From the NCBI GenBank assembly GCA_949710005.1, contig OX453275.1, forward strand, positions 30,447,218-30,511,217: a stretch of DNA of 64,000 bases, given 5' to 3'. The notes beneath the pieces were generated by a model, which was not told the DNA's origin, made no database searches, and was given only the letters and a program-made list of their open reading frames with translations. The position numbers and the translations under genes are program-made. The DNA comes from Ricordea florida (Eukaryota > Cnidaria > Anthozoa > Corallimorpharia > Ricordeidae). Of this stretch, positions 1 through 12,043 are shown piece after piece (position 1 is the stretch's first letter; every line of letters starts with the position of its first letter).

Positions 1-220
1 CGATTTCTATTTTAAAGTATAAAACCGCACCGGAAAATGTGTCTTACATTATATGGTAATCGGACTTATCACATGCAGTGACGTCATCAGTATTAGAATA
101 GGTAATAGCATGATTTGCAGTGATATTTGGTATAAATACCACGAGGGATATTTCAAAATTGTTGTACGTAATTTCAAGAGCCGTTAGGCGAGTGAAATTT
201 GAGACAATTTTGAAATATCC

Positions 221-252
<32 letters not shown>

Positions 253-460
253 ATCATGCTATTATTTGTTTATACTACTACTTGCAAAAGGTTTGTAATT
301 TTCACATGTAGGTATTTCAAATTAAGCGGAAATACCACTGCTCTTAGCCAATCAAATTACAGACATTTCTCATGTAGTAGTATAAACTTTTTAATTATAG
401 GGATACAAACTACAGGAATTAATGGATACGGGATATTCAGGACCCCCCTAATGGGGCCTC
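1..460. mobile_element. Partial transposon copy (right end), same family as the 31704-37400 element
   Basis: Positions 1-94 and about 390-460 match 37233-37400 almost base for base and end in the same terminal motif CTAATGGGGCCTC (448-460). Between them, about 95-390, sits a separate palindromic insert: its arms (AATACCACGAGGGATATTTC near 136 and the complementary GAAATATCCCGAGTGGTATT near 213) form a foldback. The left part of the element lies outside the window. No coding capacity is visible. Boundaries of the nested insert are approximate. Confidence 0.7.
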
Positions 461-3400
461 TATTGTGAAAATGCAAAACCAAACTAATCGTGAAATTGAA
501 ATTACCTTTGACAGTGGATTGAAAACCACTCTAAAATTGAATACAAAAAGTTTGCAGTGGGTAAGGGGCGGTTTTCTATTGACCGTCGGGTTCAGTCAAT
601 TCTGCACTGCTACAACTGAGGCTAAAGAATCCAGCGCCACTTTCACAAGCCACCAGAAGTTAAACCGAAAAAGCGGGGTTACAAAATCAGTCCAGTCCTT
701 TTCTTATCAGTACAGAAAAATTGTCAAAAAGCGATGACTGACATTCAAAATATATTCCACTCGACAAGCCCAACTTTTTCCCTTTCATGACTTACGGTAA
801 ACACGTTTCAATTTATCCTTTCATTTAGTGTGACAATCCGACATTAGCTTCCTAAGCGGACGTAATTACTCACTATTGTGTTCCGGCTTCTCACGGCTTC
901 CCTTACCGGACAAAGATGATTTCGCAAAATCATTAAAAATAAATCATTCAGTAAAGTCTCTTTTTAAAATTGTTTGCTTTTCTCTGCGTGATCTGCCAGA
1001 AGGATCCAATATTCTTTATGCAGCTGCAACAAACGGCATATGAAACGAGCAGATAAAGTACCTTTATCCCGGTGGGGGGGAGGGGGGTACTCCCCTATGG
1101 AGTGGACGGGGATGCTCGTCGGAAATTTTGAATTTAACCCCTAAAAGAGACCAATCTGGGCGTGGCCGAAGCTTATGCAGACCAGTTTGTTTATATGAAT
1201 TGAGTAAATATAAACAATCAAAATTCTTTGTTTTGTTATTTCTTCGCGTGCAACCCTTAATGAGACCTTGACGGGTAAAAATAATGAAATTTTGCCCAGA
1301 ACACCATAAGCGAGACCAAAATCCGAAATTTACACCCCTAAACGAGACGACGAGCATCACCGTCCATTCCATATGGGAGTCCCCCCACCACTCCGGACTT
1401 TTACCGTCATAAGAATTCCGGCGTTTTCGAGCGTTTTTGACCTCTGTCAGAGCGTCGTTTATCAACTCATTGGATAATTTTTTTTTGTGCGTCTCAATTT
1501 CCCACCGACGCAGCACCAGCTTCTTTAGAAACTAATTCCTTTATACTTATTTCTTTGAAATCACTGAGCTAAAATGCCAAAAACTAAGAAATAGTTGTTG
1601 GCGCGCTCGAGGCAAACTTTCAGAGTTGAAGGAAGTAGTGTTGCGTGTACGAACAAATTAAACAATGAAGTGACCAGCTGACGGTTTCAATTTCAAACTT
1701 TTCATCGTTTGCTTAAACATGACTCTCTGGAATTATTTCCTCGAGAATATGTGCTATTTTTAAAGCGTGGATTGCAATTCAGCTATCATCTCTTTCGTGG
1801 GCATATTTGAATGCAAAAAATTGACACGCTGCGAACATGAAATAGTCTACGTGTAGCCGCACCCTCCCCCCGAAGGAAAAAAACGGGAGGAGGGAACGTC
1901 GTTCTCTCCATCATAACTGACCGTTCAATATATAGAAAGTAGATTCTAAGAATATGTAAAATTAGATTCTAAGTTCAAATTTACTGCTCAGAAAAAGTCC
2001 AAAAGATTTCATTACTTTTAGTGGTGTCACGCTCCATCGGGAAAAACGGTCCGACGGTACCGCAAGGACAGAAAATGAAAAGGCAAATTCTTCTCATAAA
2101 AGGTGTCATAAAAGGAGAATCTTGGGAAGGAAACTTTCTTGCAGACAAAACTTTCTCCCTTACAGAGTGAACAGCACTATATAACTTATCGCTTCTAATA
2201 CGGAATGCTGCGAGGAAGAAATAAAATAAGCTAACAATTCGGACAGACAGGTAACTCGTCGTTCCAAACAGAAGATTTCCTTTCAAGTCTGAACACGCCA
2301 GGGACACTTAACCAAAGAACAGATCGCAATACCACTGAATGAAAGCAACTATTTTGATATGGATACTTGCCATTCCATAAGTCTTCTTTTTACCAAAATT
2401 GCTACTAATCTCGCATTCTGATTGGCTAAAATATGAAAGGCCAGGCTACGTGTCTCGATCTTGGTCACGCTCTGAAATAAACATTTTCTTTGACATTTTC
2501 AAATTTGCTGTGGATTTAATCGGCTGCGCCTCGTGAGTCCACAACATTTTGACCACTGTGATAACGCATATCGTTGCCAATAAGAATACAAACGCTACAC
2601 CACATTCGTTAAATTTGTTAAATGCATCAGACAGCTACAGTTATCTAATCACCTGTATTTTCACCTGTGTTCTTACTCTTCTGTTTCGGGGTTAAATTAT
2701 CTGTTACGAGTTTTGGCCCTGAATTTATGTATCAAACAATTACCGCAATCTTACGGTTATAAGAGAAATCTGCAGGAAAAAACTAACAGCGTTTTTTCTC
2801 CAAAAATTAACCAGCAGAGCCGTCCCTTCAACTGCGAGTGACAACACTAAGAAGGTCTGTTTCTGGAGAAGGCAATTTTTCCGGGAATTTAAATATTTCA
2901 TCGGGAATCGGGAAACGTTTTGGGAAACATGATATATTTCCGGGACATTACATTAAAATACCGAGGCATTCTCACAAGTATCTACCATAATATTTATTTC
3001 GGTACGCAAGAGGTACATGAATTACAAATTAAACTCGGATTTACACAAAATTACTAACAAATAATATTTGCAAATTTTGACACATCAGATCTGTGAAGCT
3101 GCAACACTATCAACTCATGATCGTTTTTGACAAACCAGAGACTACTTTTACTGTAGAAACACGCCAACTTGACGAGCACACAGTTGGGTTCTGATCGAAC
3201 TGTCAATCCTTACGACAAGTTTTATTTTTTTACGGGAATGTCCGCGAAAAAATCGGGAGGATATTACAGATTTTCGGGCTAGCTTTCAGTTTCACATTGT
3301 TGTGCTCAAACAGAGTTTGTTACAGTTGCCACCTCTCGTCCATCACTTAGAGAAACTCGAGGAAGAAGCCGTCATGTTGTAGAGAGGAGGTAGCGGCAAG

Positions 3401-5301
3401 AGAGCAGAAGGGAACTCATTTTCTCTTGGTAGCGGCTGCTGGCCAGCTAAATGTCAAACAATCAATTCATAAGCCGCACTGTCCTGAGGTGAAATTCCCT
3501 TATTTACCAAAGGCAGCCATGGTATTCGCTCTATTTCACATTTCCTCTATTCAATCAAGGCTTTCACTGTATTTTTTTAGCCTCAGTGGTGTACGTTTTT
3601 AGTAGCCGTCATTAATATTCAGGAAAAGAATTCCCATAAAAACATCACCAGATGTCAAGCTTCTGTTCTTCTTTTACAAAACATCATTGAAAACTAATTG
3701 GCCATTACTTGTCTTGAGTGTGTTTTGCACAATAATCCAGGATCTCTGTGGAAAGATAATATCACCATCAATGATTACAGTCAAGTCGGCGTCAAATTAA
3801 AATAGAAAGAAAAATCCGCATCCGTTTTATTTATCACTAGACGACAAAAAAGTCAAAATCACTCACAAAAATCGCTCCTCGCAAAAATCAACCACAGCCA
3901 CACAGGCAGCTGTTTTATTTCACACCATTCTGAGTTTTGATAAACTTGACGAGTTTTCTTTTGTCTTTTTTTTTTTTTAGAGAGAGAGAGCAGAGTCCAC
4001 AAAGAAGCAGTATCTAGTTTTGACTGTTTTTGTCAGACGCTCGACAAGTGGCTAATGGCTTTTCTGTCAAAGTATGAATAAGATATCAAAACTAGGTTTT
4101 GCGGTTTCATTGTCTTTCTCTAGCAGCGTCAATTTTAAAACTGAAGGATCAACGTCAAGAAAACTTTCCCAGAATAGCAAACATTTAGGCCTATCGCGAA
4201 CTTGGTACTCTTTTGACTGTGCGTGACCAAATTTGATTTTGGGAAAACATAACCGCTTTACAATGACGGCACTGTGAAGAAAATACATTTCCGTATTGGG
4301 CAACGTACCTTCAAGACTCCGCCAATAAGGAAGTATGTTTCTAACCGTCATTATAGACAGAAATGCTATACCGTCTTTTTTCAACAGTATTCGCAGTCAA
4401 GTTCCTTGATATAGTGACGTAACCCGTCGCTCGTCAAGGAAATGAATTTCCTTCTTCTCTTATCGTCAGAAACGTAAAAATACGAAACTTCTGATCACAA
4501 ATTGGGGACTCGATGGGGGGGGGGGGGGGAGGGGGGGTGTGCTGATAGCAATCCATGCCATGGATCAATGGCAATTTGAAGTCCTTCAGCCTGAGTAAAG
4601 CCGTCTCAGCGTGCAACAAAGGAAGTAGGAGACGGAAGGCTACGCGTTAAACTTTTTTTTTACAACATTTCGTCGACAAAAATAAAAATAAATATCTGGA
4701 ATCAACGGATTAATAAAATAACATCTAAAATTAAAAACCACAAGTAAAATAAAAAGTCTCCAGAGACATCGCCAAAAATTGCTTGCGAACGCAACGTTTT
4801 TCCCGGTACCCGATTTCCAAGTTCGCATTTCGCAAGCTACACCAAACCAAGACGAAACTAATAAAACTAATTCTTGTTGTTTGTAATTAAGGATGACAAG
4901 AATGAAATCGAATTGTGTTTTAATAACGTTGACTTTAACTTTTTCGCGTCAGTTTGCCGTAGTGTTCCAGGAGAACTTTAAAAACCTGATTGAATCTAGT
5001 TCTCTTTTCACCAAACTTGAATCAACTTTGTTCTTTTTTAGTATTGAAGGAACAAACCATTGGGCTTAACCCATTTACAATTGGGGGAACAGTGCACGAT
5101 TACCTGAAGTTTTAGAATGCAAGCATTCTCTTCAGTTTTTTTCTGATCATTTGTGCGGGGACCGCGATACGCGAACCCACGGTGCGAGTCAGTACGTGGC
5201 GAGGAAGCGAAGCGCGAGAAACGCGGGATCGGCATAATTATTCCTTTTTAACTTCTGCGTGGAGGATATGAGGCAAAAGACAGATTGCTGGCGCACTATA
5301 G
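461..5301. other. Gene-poor interval downstream of NUBP1
   Basis: No conserved gene was recognised. Short minus-strand open frames at 1981-2307 and 4067-4384 (about 105 codons each) carry no motif I know and lack clear splice partners, so they are not called. The interval holds a terminal-inverted-repeat MITE (1071-1389), a fragment of a palindromic MITE near 2528-2590 (GTGAGTCCACAACATTTTGA), poly-G runs (4516-4540) and AT-rich sequence. NUBP1 3' UTR presumably occupies its right end. Confidence 0.5.
1071..1389. mobile_element. MITE with terminal inverted repeats
   Basis: The left end (GTACTCCCCTATGGAGTGGA, then GATGCTCGTCG) is mirrored at the right end (CGACGAGCATC, then TCCATTCCATATGGGAGT). 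The interior also pairs: CCCCTAAAAGAGACCA against GAGACCAAAATCC. There is no coding sequence. A degenerate relative occurs at 5786-5860 inside NUBP1 intron 8, with the same run of G and GGTGCTCGTCG. Confidence 0.7.
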
Positions 5302-5612
5302 TTACGCCACTCCTTTGAACAATTCATCTAATGTATACATACTTTGAATGATTTCTTTGTAAGCATCTGCAGCGGGTGATTCGGGAACTTCAGAAAGGAA
5401 CGATTTTCCTTCATCACAACAGCGGCCTATCCTTGGGTCCAGGGGTACTCGACCCAAAAATGGAACCTGCATATCGGCGGCCATTTTCTCTGCTCCCCCG
5501 GTGGTAGCCGGGAAAATCTGCGATTCTTTCTGCAAAATTGGTTCAATTTTGTACTATTTCATAATTTTCCCCAAAAGTAATGGTTAACTCTTTCACTCTC
5601 AAGAGTGAATTA

Positions 5613-5649
<37 letters not shown>

Positions 5650-8600
5650 TGTCAAATGGAGACCCCTTGGGAGTGGAAGGGTTAAGAAGGGTGAAAAGTT
5701 TCTAAAAAAAAATCTGGTGCTGCGTCGGTGAGAATTTGACAAAAAATGGTATATTACAGGACTTAATAACGTAAGTTTTACTCCGGGGGGAGTGGGGGGT
5801 GGGGGTAGCCCCCCATAAAATAGACGGGGTGCTCGTCGTACCTTTTAAGGATTTAAATTTGTGGATTGGTTCCACTTAGGGTGCTATAACGTGATTATAA
5901 AATGACTTCTGCCAGAGTTGTCTCGGTAACTTTTAGGTACCTGTGGTAAGGTTATCGCCCTGTGTTCTAAAGTTCTCTTTACTACTATCAAAATTTGCAG
6001 TGCCAGTTATATAAGTTATAGCTGTTAAATTGGTACCTCTTAGCAGGGTGGAACGAAGTTGGGACACACCCATAAAAAGATTCTGGTACCGCGATACCGG
6101 GATCTCGGCTAACCGGGCTGGCCCGGCTATCATGTAACCGCGAAGTTGATTTTTGTTGCGTTTTACAGACGTGCCGAGATCTCGGCAAACCGAGCCAGCC
6201 CGGCTCATGTAATCAGGCCCTTAAGGGTGCTAACGTTTCGAGCGTTAGCATTTAGCTATCTCTGGCGAAGGTCTAGCGCTCGAAACGTCAGTACTTCTTA
6301 AATCTTACAATGGTAAATCTCGCTATACGAACTCGTATGAAAAACCACATTTTTGTAACAAAATGGTGGTTTACCTTACACTTGGGACAGACGAAACCGC
6401 TCATGTTTTCCACAACACCAATCACTGGCATCTTGACTTTCTTGCAAAAGTTTATTTCTTTACGCACATCAAGGAGTGACACCTCCTGAAATTAGATTGC
6501 ATCAACAGGAACACGAAAATTGGTGAGCAGTTCACGTCTATATATAAAAATCGCGAGAACCTTCTACTATTTATTTATTTATTTATTTATTTATTTGTAT
6601 GCATTATTTATACAGAAATTCCAGTTCAGCATAGCTGGTTTAAATGGATATCTGTAGAAACCAGACGTAGAGATAGGCCACCACACTGGGAACTACGTCC
6701 CCTACTCTTTTCGAACAGTGTGTGGGTTCTTTAACGTCCCACAGATTATTAGGAACAAGTGTTGTGAGACGGGTCCTACGGTTTATCGTCCTTATCCGAG
6801 AAGACTAGAAAGTCTAACCACTTACAGATGTCATTACAAAGGCAACACTTTCTCCTCAGTTATTTTTAAGACCCTGAGTGTTGGTTCCGTTGGTGTTTGA
6901 ACCCGCAATCTCCCGCACGGTAGTCCGGTGCTCTACCAACTGAGCTAACCGGTCGGCGGTTACTGATTGGAAAACCGGCTGAAAATAATTGAACACGGTA
7001 GAACCTCCATTGTGTGACGGCCCTCCATTAAGCAGTCAGTACATAAAGTCTTGCAACAATCGTAGAGTAATACATATGAGTTATTGACTAAGCGTACGTG
7101 CGGTCAAGATATATGCGTTATTGACCAAGCTTGAGGTCAAGATAACTGCATATAAACCAAGTTAGTTTCCGCGTTTTTATTGACGCAGACAAGGTCGAGG
7201 TCAATAACGAAAAAAATAATGAGTCCAATATCCAGCCATATTGACCGAACAAGCTTACTCAGTAAAGGATTTATTATATGGTCAATTTACTCTGTGTTAT
7301 TTTACGGGACAAAACAGGCAATCCCGAACGGGCAAGATAAGCCCACCTTGCCCGCTCGGGTAGCCAATCAGAACTCAGGGTTCACCTCATTTTGCCCGCT
7401 CGTGGAACCAGCCACATACTCAGTTTATGCTAAACCCTCTATTAAAAGCCTGTGGCCATCTGCCATTGGTCATCCAGATAACAGTTTTCCATCATTTTCT
7501 CCTCTATCAAGCGACCGCAAAGAGTTTGATGCACATAATTTGGCTTTGTTTTTAAAACTGTTCCTATTTCAGAACACTTTACACTTCTTTTATTCACATT
7601 TCCTGCATTTACAATTACAGTTACACTAGTTATATACTTAAGAAATTTCACATATAGAATATACAGTCATGATTTGCACTAAATATAAGTTGCCAGTAAG
7701 GAGATGCCCAGCAATTAGATAACCACAAGATTTTCGAGCCAGCAGCTAGAAAAGGAAATCAACCTCCATCAAGTGACCACTCGCCATTACCCAGAGGGTA
7801 GCCGCTTAATGAAATATGCTTTGTACTTGCCTGTGGAGTGGTTATAACAATGGCGCCATCCACATGGGTGTTACTTAAGTACTGGACAATTGACAGATGC
7901 TCATCTGATGTACCAGGGGGTGTGTCTATAACAAGATAGTCCACTTCACCCCAATCCACATCCCGTAAAAATTGCTTGATCAAACCTTCACCACAGAAGA
8001 AACAACTCAGAACAATACTACCGGTACTCACACTACAATACTTCCAACATTGCACTAAACATACATACTCTACCAGTGCACATAATATCAGAAGATATGC
8101 ATTGGGCTAAATTTACATACTCTACCAGTGACATCTGAAGATCTGCATTGGGCTAAACTTCCATACTCTACCAGTAACATCAAAAGATATGGATTGCACT
8201 AAACGTACATACTCTACTGCTAAAATCTGAAGATATGCATTACCAGTAACATCTGAAGAGTCAAGACATGCATTGGGCTAAACTTACATAGTATGTAATG
8301 TAGTCATAAATAGAGTCTGATGTTTTGTTGTTGATGGGCCTGAGCCCCTGAGCTGCAACTGGAAATTTGATGTTGACAGTATATAAAAACTGTATGTTTG
8401 AAAATGAACTAATTCTGTACGATTGTTACCATTTTTCTTGGGTCCTCTCCAGATGACTGCATCACTAGGACTTGCTAATAAGAACCCCACTGACATCACA
8501 CCAAGATTGTCCTCTACATACTAAAACAAAATTCATATTAACTGTATTTATAAGGGACTAAGATACTTTGAAAAACATGGAAATAACATTTAAAGCTTCT

Positions 8601-9438
8601 TTGTGGGTTTTCAAGTACCACTGTTACACACTTACACTTTATTTCAATTTTAACATTTCGTAGTGGACTGACCTGCAAGCAACAATAATATCGCAAATCT
8701 AGGCAGGCCAGTTATGCATCATTTAAGTTTCAAACTAAATAAATAAGTGAATACATAAATCAGACAATAAGTGTGGAGAACAGCAGTCCATCATCATTCA
8801 GATTTCTGGGTCTAACAAATATAAATATTGGGCATCGAAAATTCTGCCCCCAAAAAATGATAGATATTAAAGATGACAAACAGCATAGAAGCTTAAAATG
8901 TCTAGGACTGATAGCCTTGGAGTCCCTCATCTGAAATTACATCTTGATCCAAACAAGCAAAAACTTAACATTGGTTTTGGGGAGTACAATGGTGCTCAGA
9001 ATTCAAAGACAACAAAAGGACTTTTTCAGTACAGTCATCCTTCAACTAATATCCCAGGACAGCACTACACTTGACACCCCAAAAGAGGAGACACCAAGGC
9101 AGACAAAGGAGACAAGGTCAAAGTCAACAGAGCGAGAGCTCTGTAGGGTTAGGACTCTGCAGACAGTCCCCATGGCATTGGGAGATATACCGGTATGCCA
9201 ATACCCGCCCCTGGTATCCCTTCAAGCATCAGTGGGTGCAGAGAATGACTTCCTCCTCACAGAATGGAGGCAATACCGGTAGTGTCAGTAAGTTTGACTG
9301 AATCTCAAGTCCAGTTTGTTGTTTGTTGTATAAATGTGAAATAAAGTTTTGGTATCAAAAGTTCAGCACACTTTGCTTTTATTTCAGAAGGGGATTTACA
9401 TCTTTTCGTTTATTCTAAGGATTCAAGAATACAATACA

Positions 9439-9478
<40 letters not shown>

Positions 9479-11969
9479 AAAAAAAAAAAACAACGATGGC
9501 AGCTGCAAAACTGTACTCATGACAATGCAACAAGACTAAAAGTGTTGTTCTTACCACTGGGGACCAACCTGAACCACTCTGATGAACCTGGGAACAAAAA
9601 TGAACAATTTAGGTGTTGAACTGTGAATAACATTTCACATTACTTGATCCTTTTTAATTATATTTTATTATTTGTGAATTTGTATTTTTAACAGGGCAAA
9701 TAGAGAGTCTGCTCAAATATGGGGGTTGATAAGGTGGATCCTTTAGAGAACTACTAGAGTCATTAGACAGCACTTATAGTCCACAAAACCTATGGAGTCA
9801 TATGTAACTAGAAATATAATGTGCTATATCACTACCAGAGTCCAACCGCTAAATTAATTCATGGGTGCCATACTTGTTCACCCTCCAAGCCCATGACTTT
9901 AGGAATAGATGGACCACAGATGTCAACATCCAGCACTGCTATCTGCAAAACAAAAGGATAGTTAGGGGAATAATTAAGAAATACAAGGAATTTGCAAAGT
10001 TTAATGATCTTTGATCTAAATTTCAAAATAAAGATATTGAGTCTAATAGTTGACAAAATGATCTTTGAAAATAATGACAATAAAAATAATAACAGCCATA
10101 GAAACAATAACAATTCCTCCACGTCACTTCCCTTCAAAAGTGTGTGTTACTAAGAACTGCTGATACTCTGCAAACAGTTCTCTCTGTCTATGATCATTGA
10201 TAGGTCATGCAAACCAGGAGATAAAATAATGCTAATAATAATGATGATAATGATCATATCCTTACACACAAAATCACATCTGTTAAGAAAATTTGGAGCA
10301 ACTACAGAATACAGGGCCACCTTGGCCCACCTCGTTTACAGGTGTCGGAGGCTTTTGTAGAACGAAGCAGATAACAATGGACATTTATATTGTTATTCAA
10401 AGTTATGCAAATAAGTGGCCCTGTATTCTGTAGTTTAGCCGAAAATTTCCTGAAATAATAACAGACTGATATTACAAAACCAAATAACAACATTACAGCC
10501 TGTATTAAGGTGTATTCATATCAGTAATTAAGAACAGTGTTAGAAGCTTTTAAACCTGTTTGTTATCATCTGCAGCAAGCCCATATGCTAGATGAGCAGT
10601 GAAGGTACTTTTTCCAACTCCTCCTTTACCAGACAGAACCAGGATTTTGTGTTTGACGGATGACATGCGTTCTTTTACCTCTTCCACAGCTATGCAGTTA
10701 AATAAAGTTATTCAACTGATCAGTAAATTTTTACACCGTTGCCAACCGGCTATTCAATCTCCATGAGGCAAAATTAAATCATAAGCAAAATCATATATTC
10801 CTCAGTTTTATTATGGTTGTAGTTCGATTAGCCCCCAAGTTGATTAGCTCCTAGTCTATTAGCCCCCAGTAAGTCGATTAGCCCCCAATCTAAGAGTCGA
10901 TTAGCCGTCAAATAACTTATCTATTATCAAACAAACTCGCAATCTAACTTAACTACATAGGCATTCTAACAAACCTGCGATGGTCCACGAATCAAACTAT
11001 TCAATGTTAATGAAATAGTAGCCTATTGCGGTTGAGGCAAATTGGTTGATCTGATTGATTACATCTGTATCTTGTAAATTTGTGGCTTCCTTTAGGAGCC
11101 ACCACATCTTCAAAAGTCAATGATCAACATGAGCTTATCAGGTAAGATTTCCTTACGCTTTCGTTTTCAGAAATGTTTACATGCGCACTTCCCAAGACGA
11201 TTCAACTACAGCATGCATAATGAAGCAGGGACCTGTGAGGATATCTTATCGAGTAATCTAGTAAGTCGAAAACAGATCTCCGGTAGGAGCTAATCGACGT
11301 CTAGTTTGGGGGCTAATCGACTTAGTGGGGGCTAATCGACCGGATGCCGGTCGTTATTGATCCACCGCCCCTCACCTGCTTCATTACTTTGCAACATTTA
11401 ATGACATTAATTGATCATCGCAGTTATGCACACAACTTAAGCAGCTGTGAAACTAAAGCCTGAAAAAAACTCAGGCCTGAACGGGATTCGAACCCATGAC
11501 CTCTGCGATACCGGAGCAGTGCTCTACCATTACATATTAATCCGCAGCTCAAATATATGGTCTTTCATATATTCATTTGCATCACTTTGCAACATTGTTA
11601 AAAAGAGAAATTGAAAGTTGTTCACTTTTGGGGCTAAACGGTTAAAAACCGCCTTGTTTATTGACCCGGTTCCTGCCACAAATAGTTATTAGCTTGAAGG
11701 GAAGCTGTATTTACTTAAATTCCACGTTTCGTTTTACCTGGATCAGGCCCAAGTGGTTTACTGGAGGCGCAAATACTCTGGTTTGGACAACCTTGACAAG
11801 CGGACGTCTTCCCTGCTAACTCGCTACCCGTACCGGGACAGTCTTAAAGGTGGACAAAGAGAATCTTTCAAAAAGTGAGCTACAAAGTTTAAGAGCACAA
11901 TCCAAGATTAGGGTGTGGGTTTTTATGACATGTCTTACGTTCGGGAGCGTTTTCAGGAACGTCCGCCAT
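5302..11969 (-). CDS. NUBP1: Cytosolic Fe-S cluster assembly factor NUBP1 (Nbp35 family)
   Basis: Nine exons, in coding order: 11939-11969, 11738-11842, 10556-10689, 9874-9942, 9555-9587, 8430-8520, 7831-7985, 6375-6485, 5302-5529. They sum to 957 nt (318 aa plus TAA), close to the length of vertebrate NUBP1, and every junction keeps frame. The N-terminal cluster ligands are C12, C26, C29 and C35 (C-X13-C-X2-C-X5-C), which separates NUBP1 from NUBP2. Walker [10 protein letters not shown] is at residues 66-74. The bridging-cluster CPKC is at 239-242. Known role: with NUBP2 it scaffolds [4Fe-4S] assembly for cytosolic and nuclear proteins in the CIA pathway. Intron 7 is a GC-AG intron (CAG|GCAAGT at 7831). 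Introns contain SINEs, MITEs and a minisatellite. The start is the ATG at 11967-11969, giving [10 protein letters not shown], and lies 74 bp from the divergent UBFD1 start. Confidence 0.96.
6567..6960 (-). mobile_element. tRNA-derived SINE (family A), copy 1
   Basis: On the minus strand a tRNA-like head (GTTAGCTCAGTTGGTAGAGC as A box, GGGTTCAAAC as B box, 6896-6958) is followed by a body about 300 bp long and a (AAAT)n tail (6567-6597). The same body recurs at 13259-13562 and 52045-52313. It lies in NUBP1 intron 7. Confidence 0.8.
7045..7395 (+). repeat. Dispersed repeat family B, copy 1 (MITE-like)
   Basis: Shared blocks TTGACCAAGCTTG..., CAATATCCAGC, AAGGATTTATTATATGGTCA, CAAGATAAGCCCACCTTGCC and AGCCAATCAGAACTCA also occur in the same order at 16015-16300 (UBFD1 intron 8) and, inverted and shorter, at 46550-46720 (NOL11 intron). 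No coding potential. Exact ends are not defined. Confidence 0.6.
8035..8290. repeat. Minisatellite in NUBP1 intron 6
   Basis: About five imperfect copies of a unit roughly 47-60 bp long, containing CATACTCTACCAGT and GAAGATATGCATTGGGCTAA. The copies differ by small indels. Confidence 0.7.
9437..9491. repeat. (CA)n microsatellite followed by poly-A
   Basis: A (CA)n run of about 35 bases at 9437-9473 is followed by a run of A. It lies in NUBP1 intron 5, just upstream of exon 5 on the coding strand's downstream side. Confidence 0.9.
10820..11341. mobile_element. Foldback element built from TCGATTAGCCCCCA repeats
   Basis: The left end carries at least four copies of TCGATTAGCCCCCA or close variants (10823-10910). 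The right end carries the complement, GGGGGCTAATCGAC, about three times (11287-11341). The arms are inverted and about 370 bp of AT-rich unique sequence separates them. It lies in NUBP1 intron 2 with no coding potential. Confidence 0.7.
11459..11560 (-). mobile_element. tRNA-derived SINE fragment (family C)
   Basis: Minus strand reads GGTAGAGCACTGCTCCGGTA...GGTTCGAATCCCGTTCAGGCC with a TCAGG tail. The acceptor-like halves GGCCTGA/TCAGGCC and the B box are clear, while the 5' half is displaced by other sequence. It matches the SINE at 44073. It lies in NUBP1 intron 2. The canonical tRNA fold is incomplete, so it is not called a tRNA gene. Confidence 0.65.
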
Positions 11970-12043
11970 TTTGCAATTTAGTTCTGAGCCGACGGGCAGC
12001 CTTAACTGTAGTCACGCATGACCATTCAGGAAAGGAAAACAAC
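11970..12043. promoter_or_regulatory. Bidirectional promoter between NUBP1 and UBFD1
   Basis: Only 74 bp separate the two start codons, so the 5' UTRs and core promoters must overlap this spacer or the first exons. No TATA box is visible. GGAA-type (ETS-like) cores occur near 12030. The transcription start sites cannot be read from sequence. Confidence 0.75.

Noticed and set aside
1981-2307. 108-codon minus-strand frame
   Set aside because: No recognised motif, no convincing splice partners, AT-rich surroundings. Likewise 4067-4384 and 38194-38631.
4516-4540. Poly-G runs (also 18662, 22560, 1073, 5786) as regulatory quadruplexes
   Set aside because: They could form G-quadruplexes, but most lie in MITE ends and nothing in position suggests a regulatory role.
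6896-6960. tRNA gene (also 13499, 52248, 44073, 11470, 20830, 39560)
   Set aside because: All show tRNA-like A and B boxes but incomplete cloverleafs, and several share downstream SINE bodies. They are SINE heads.
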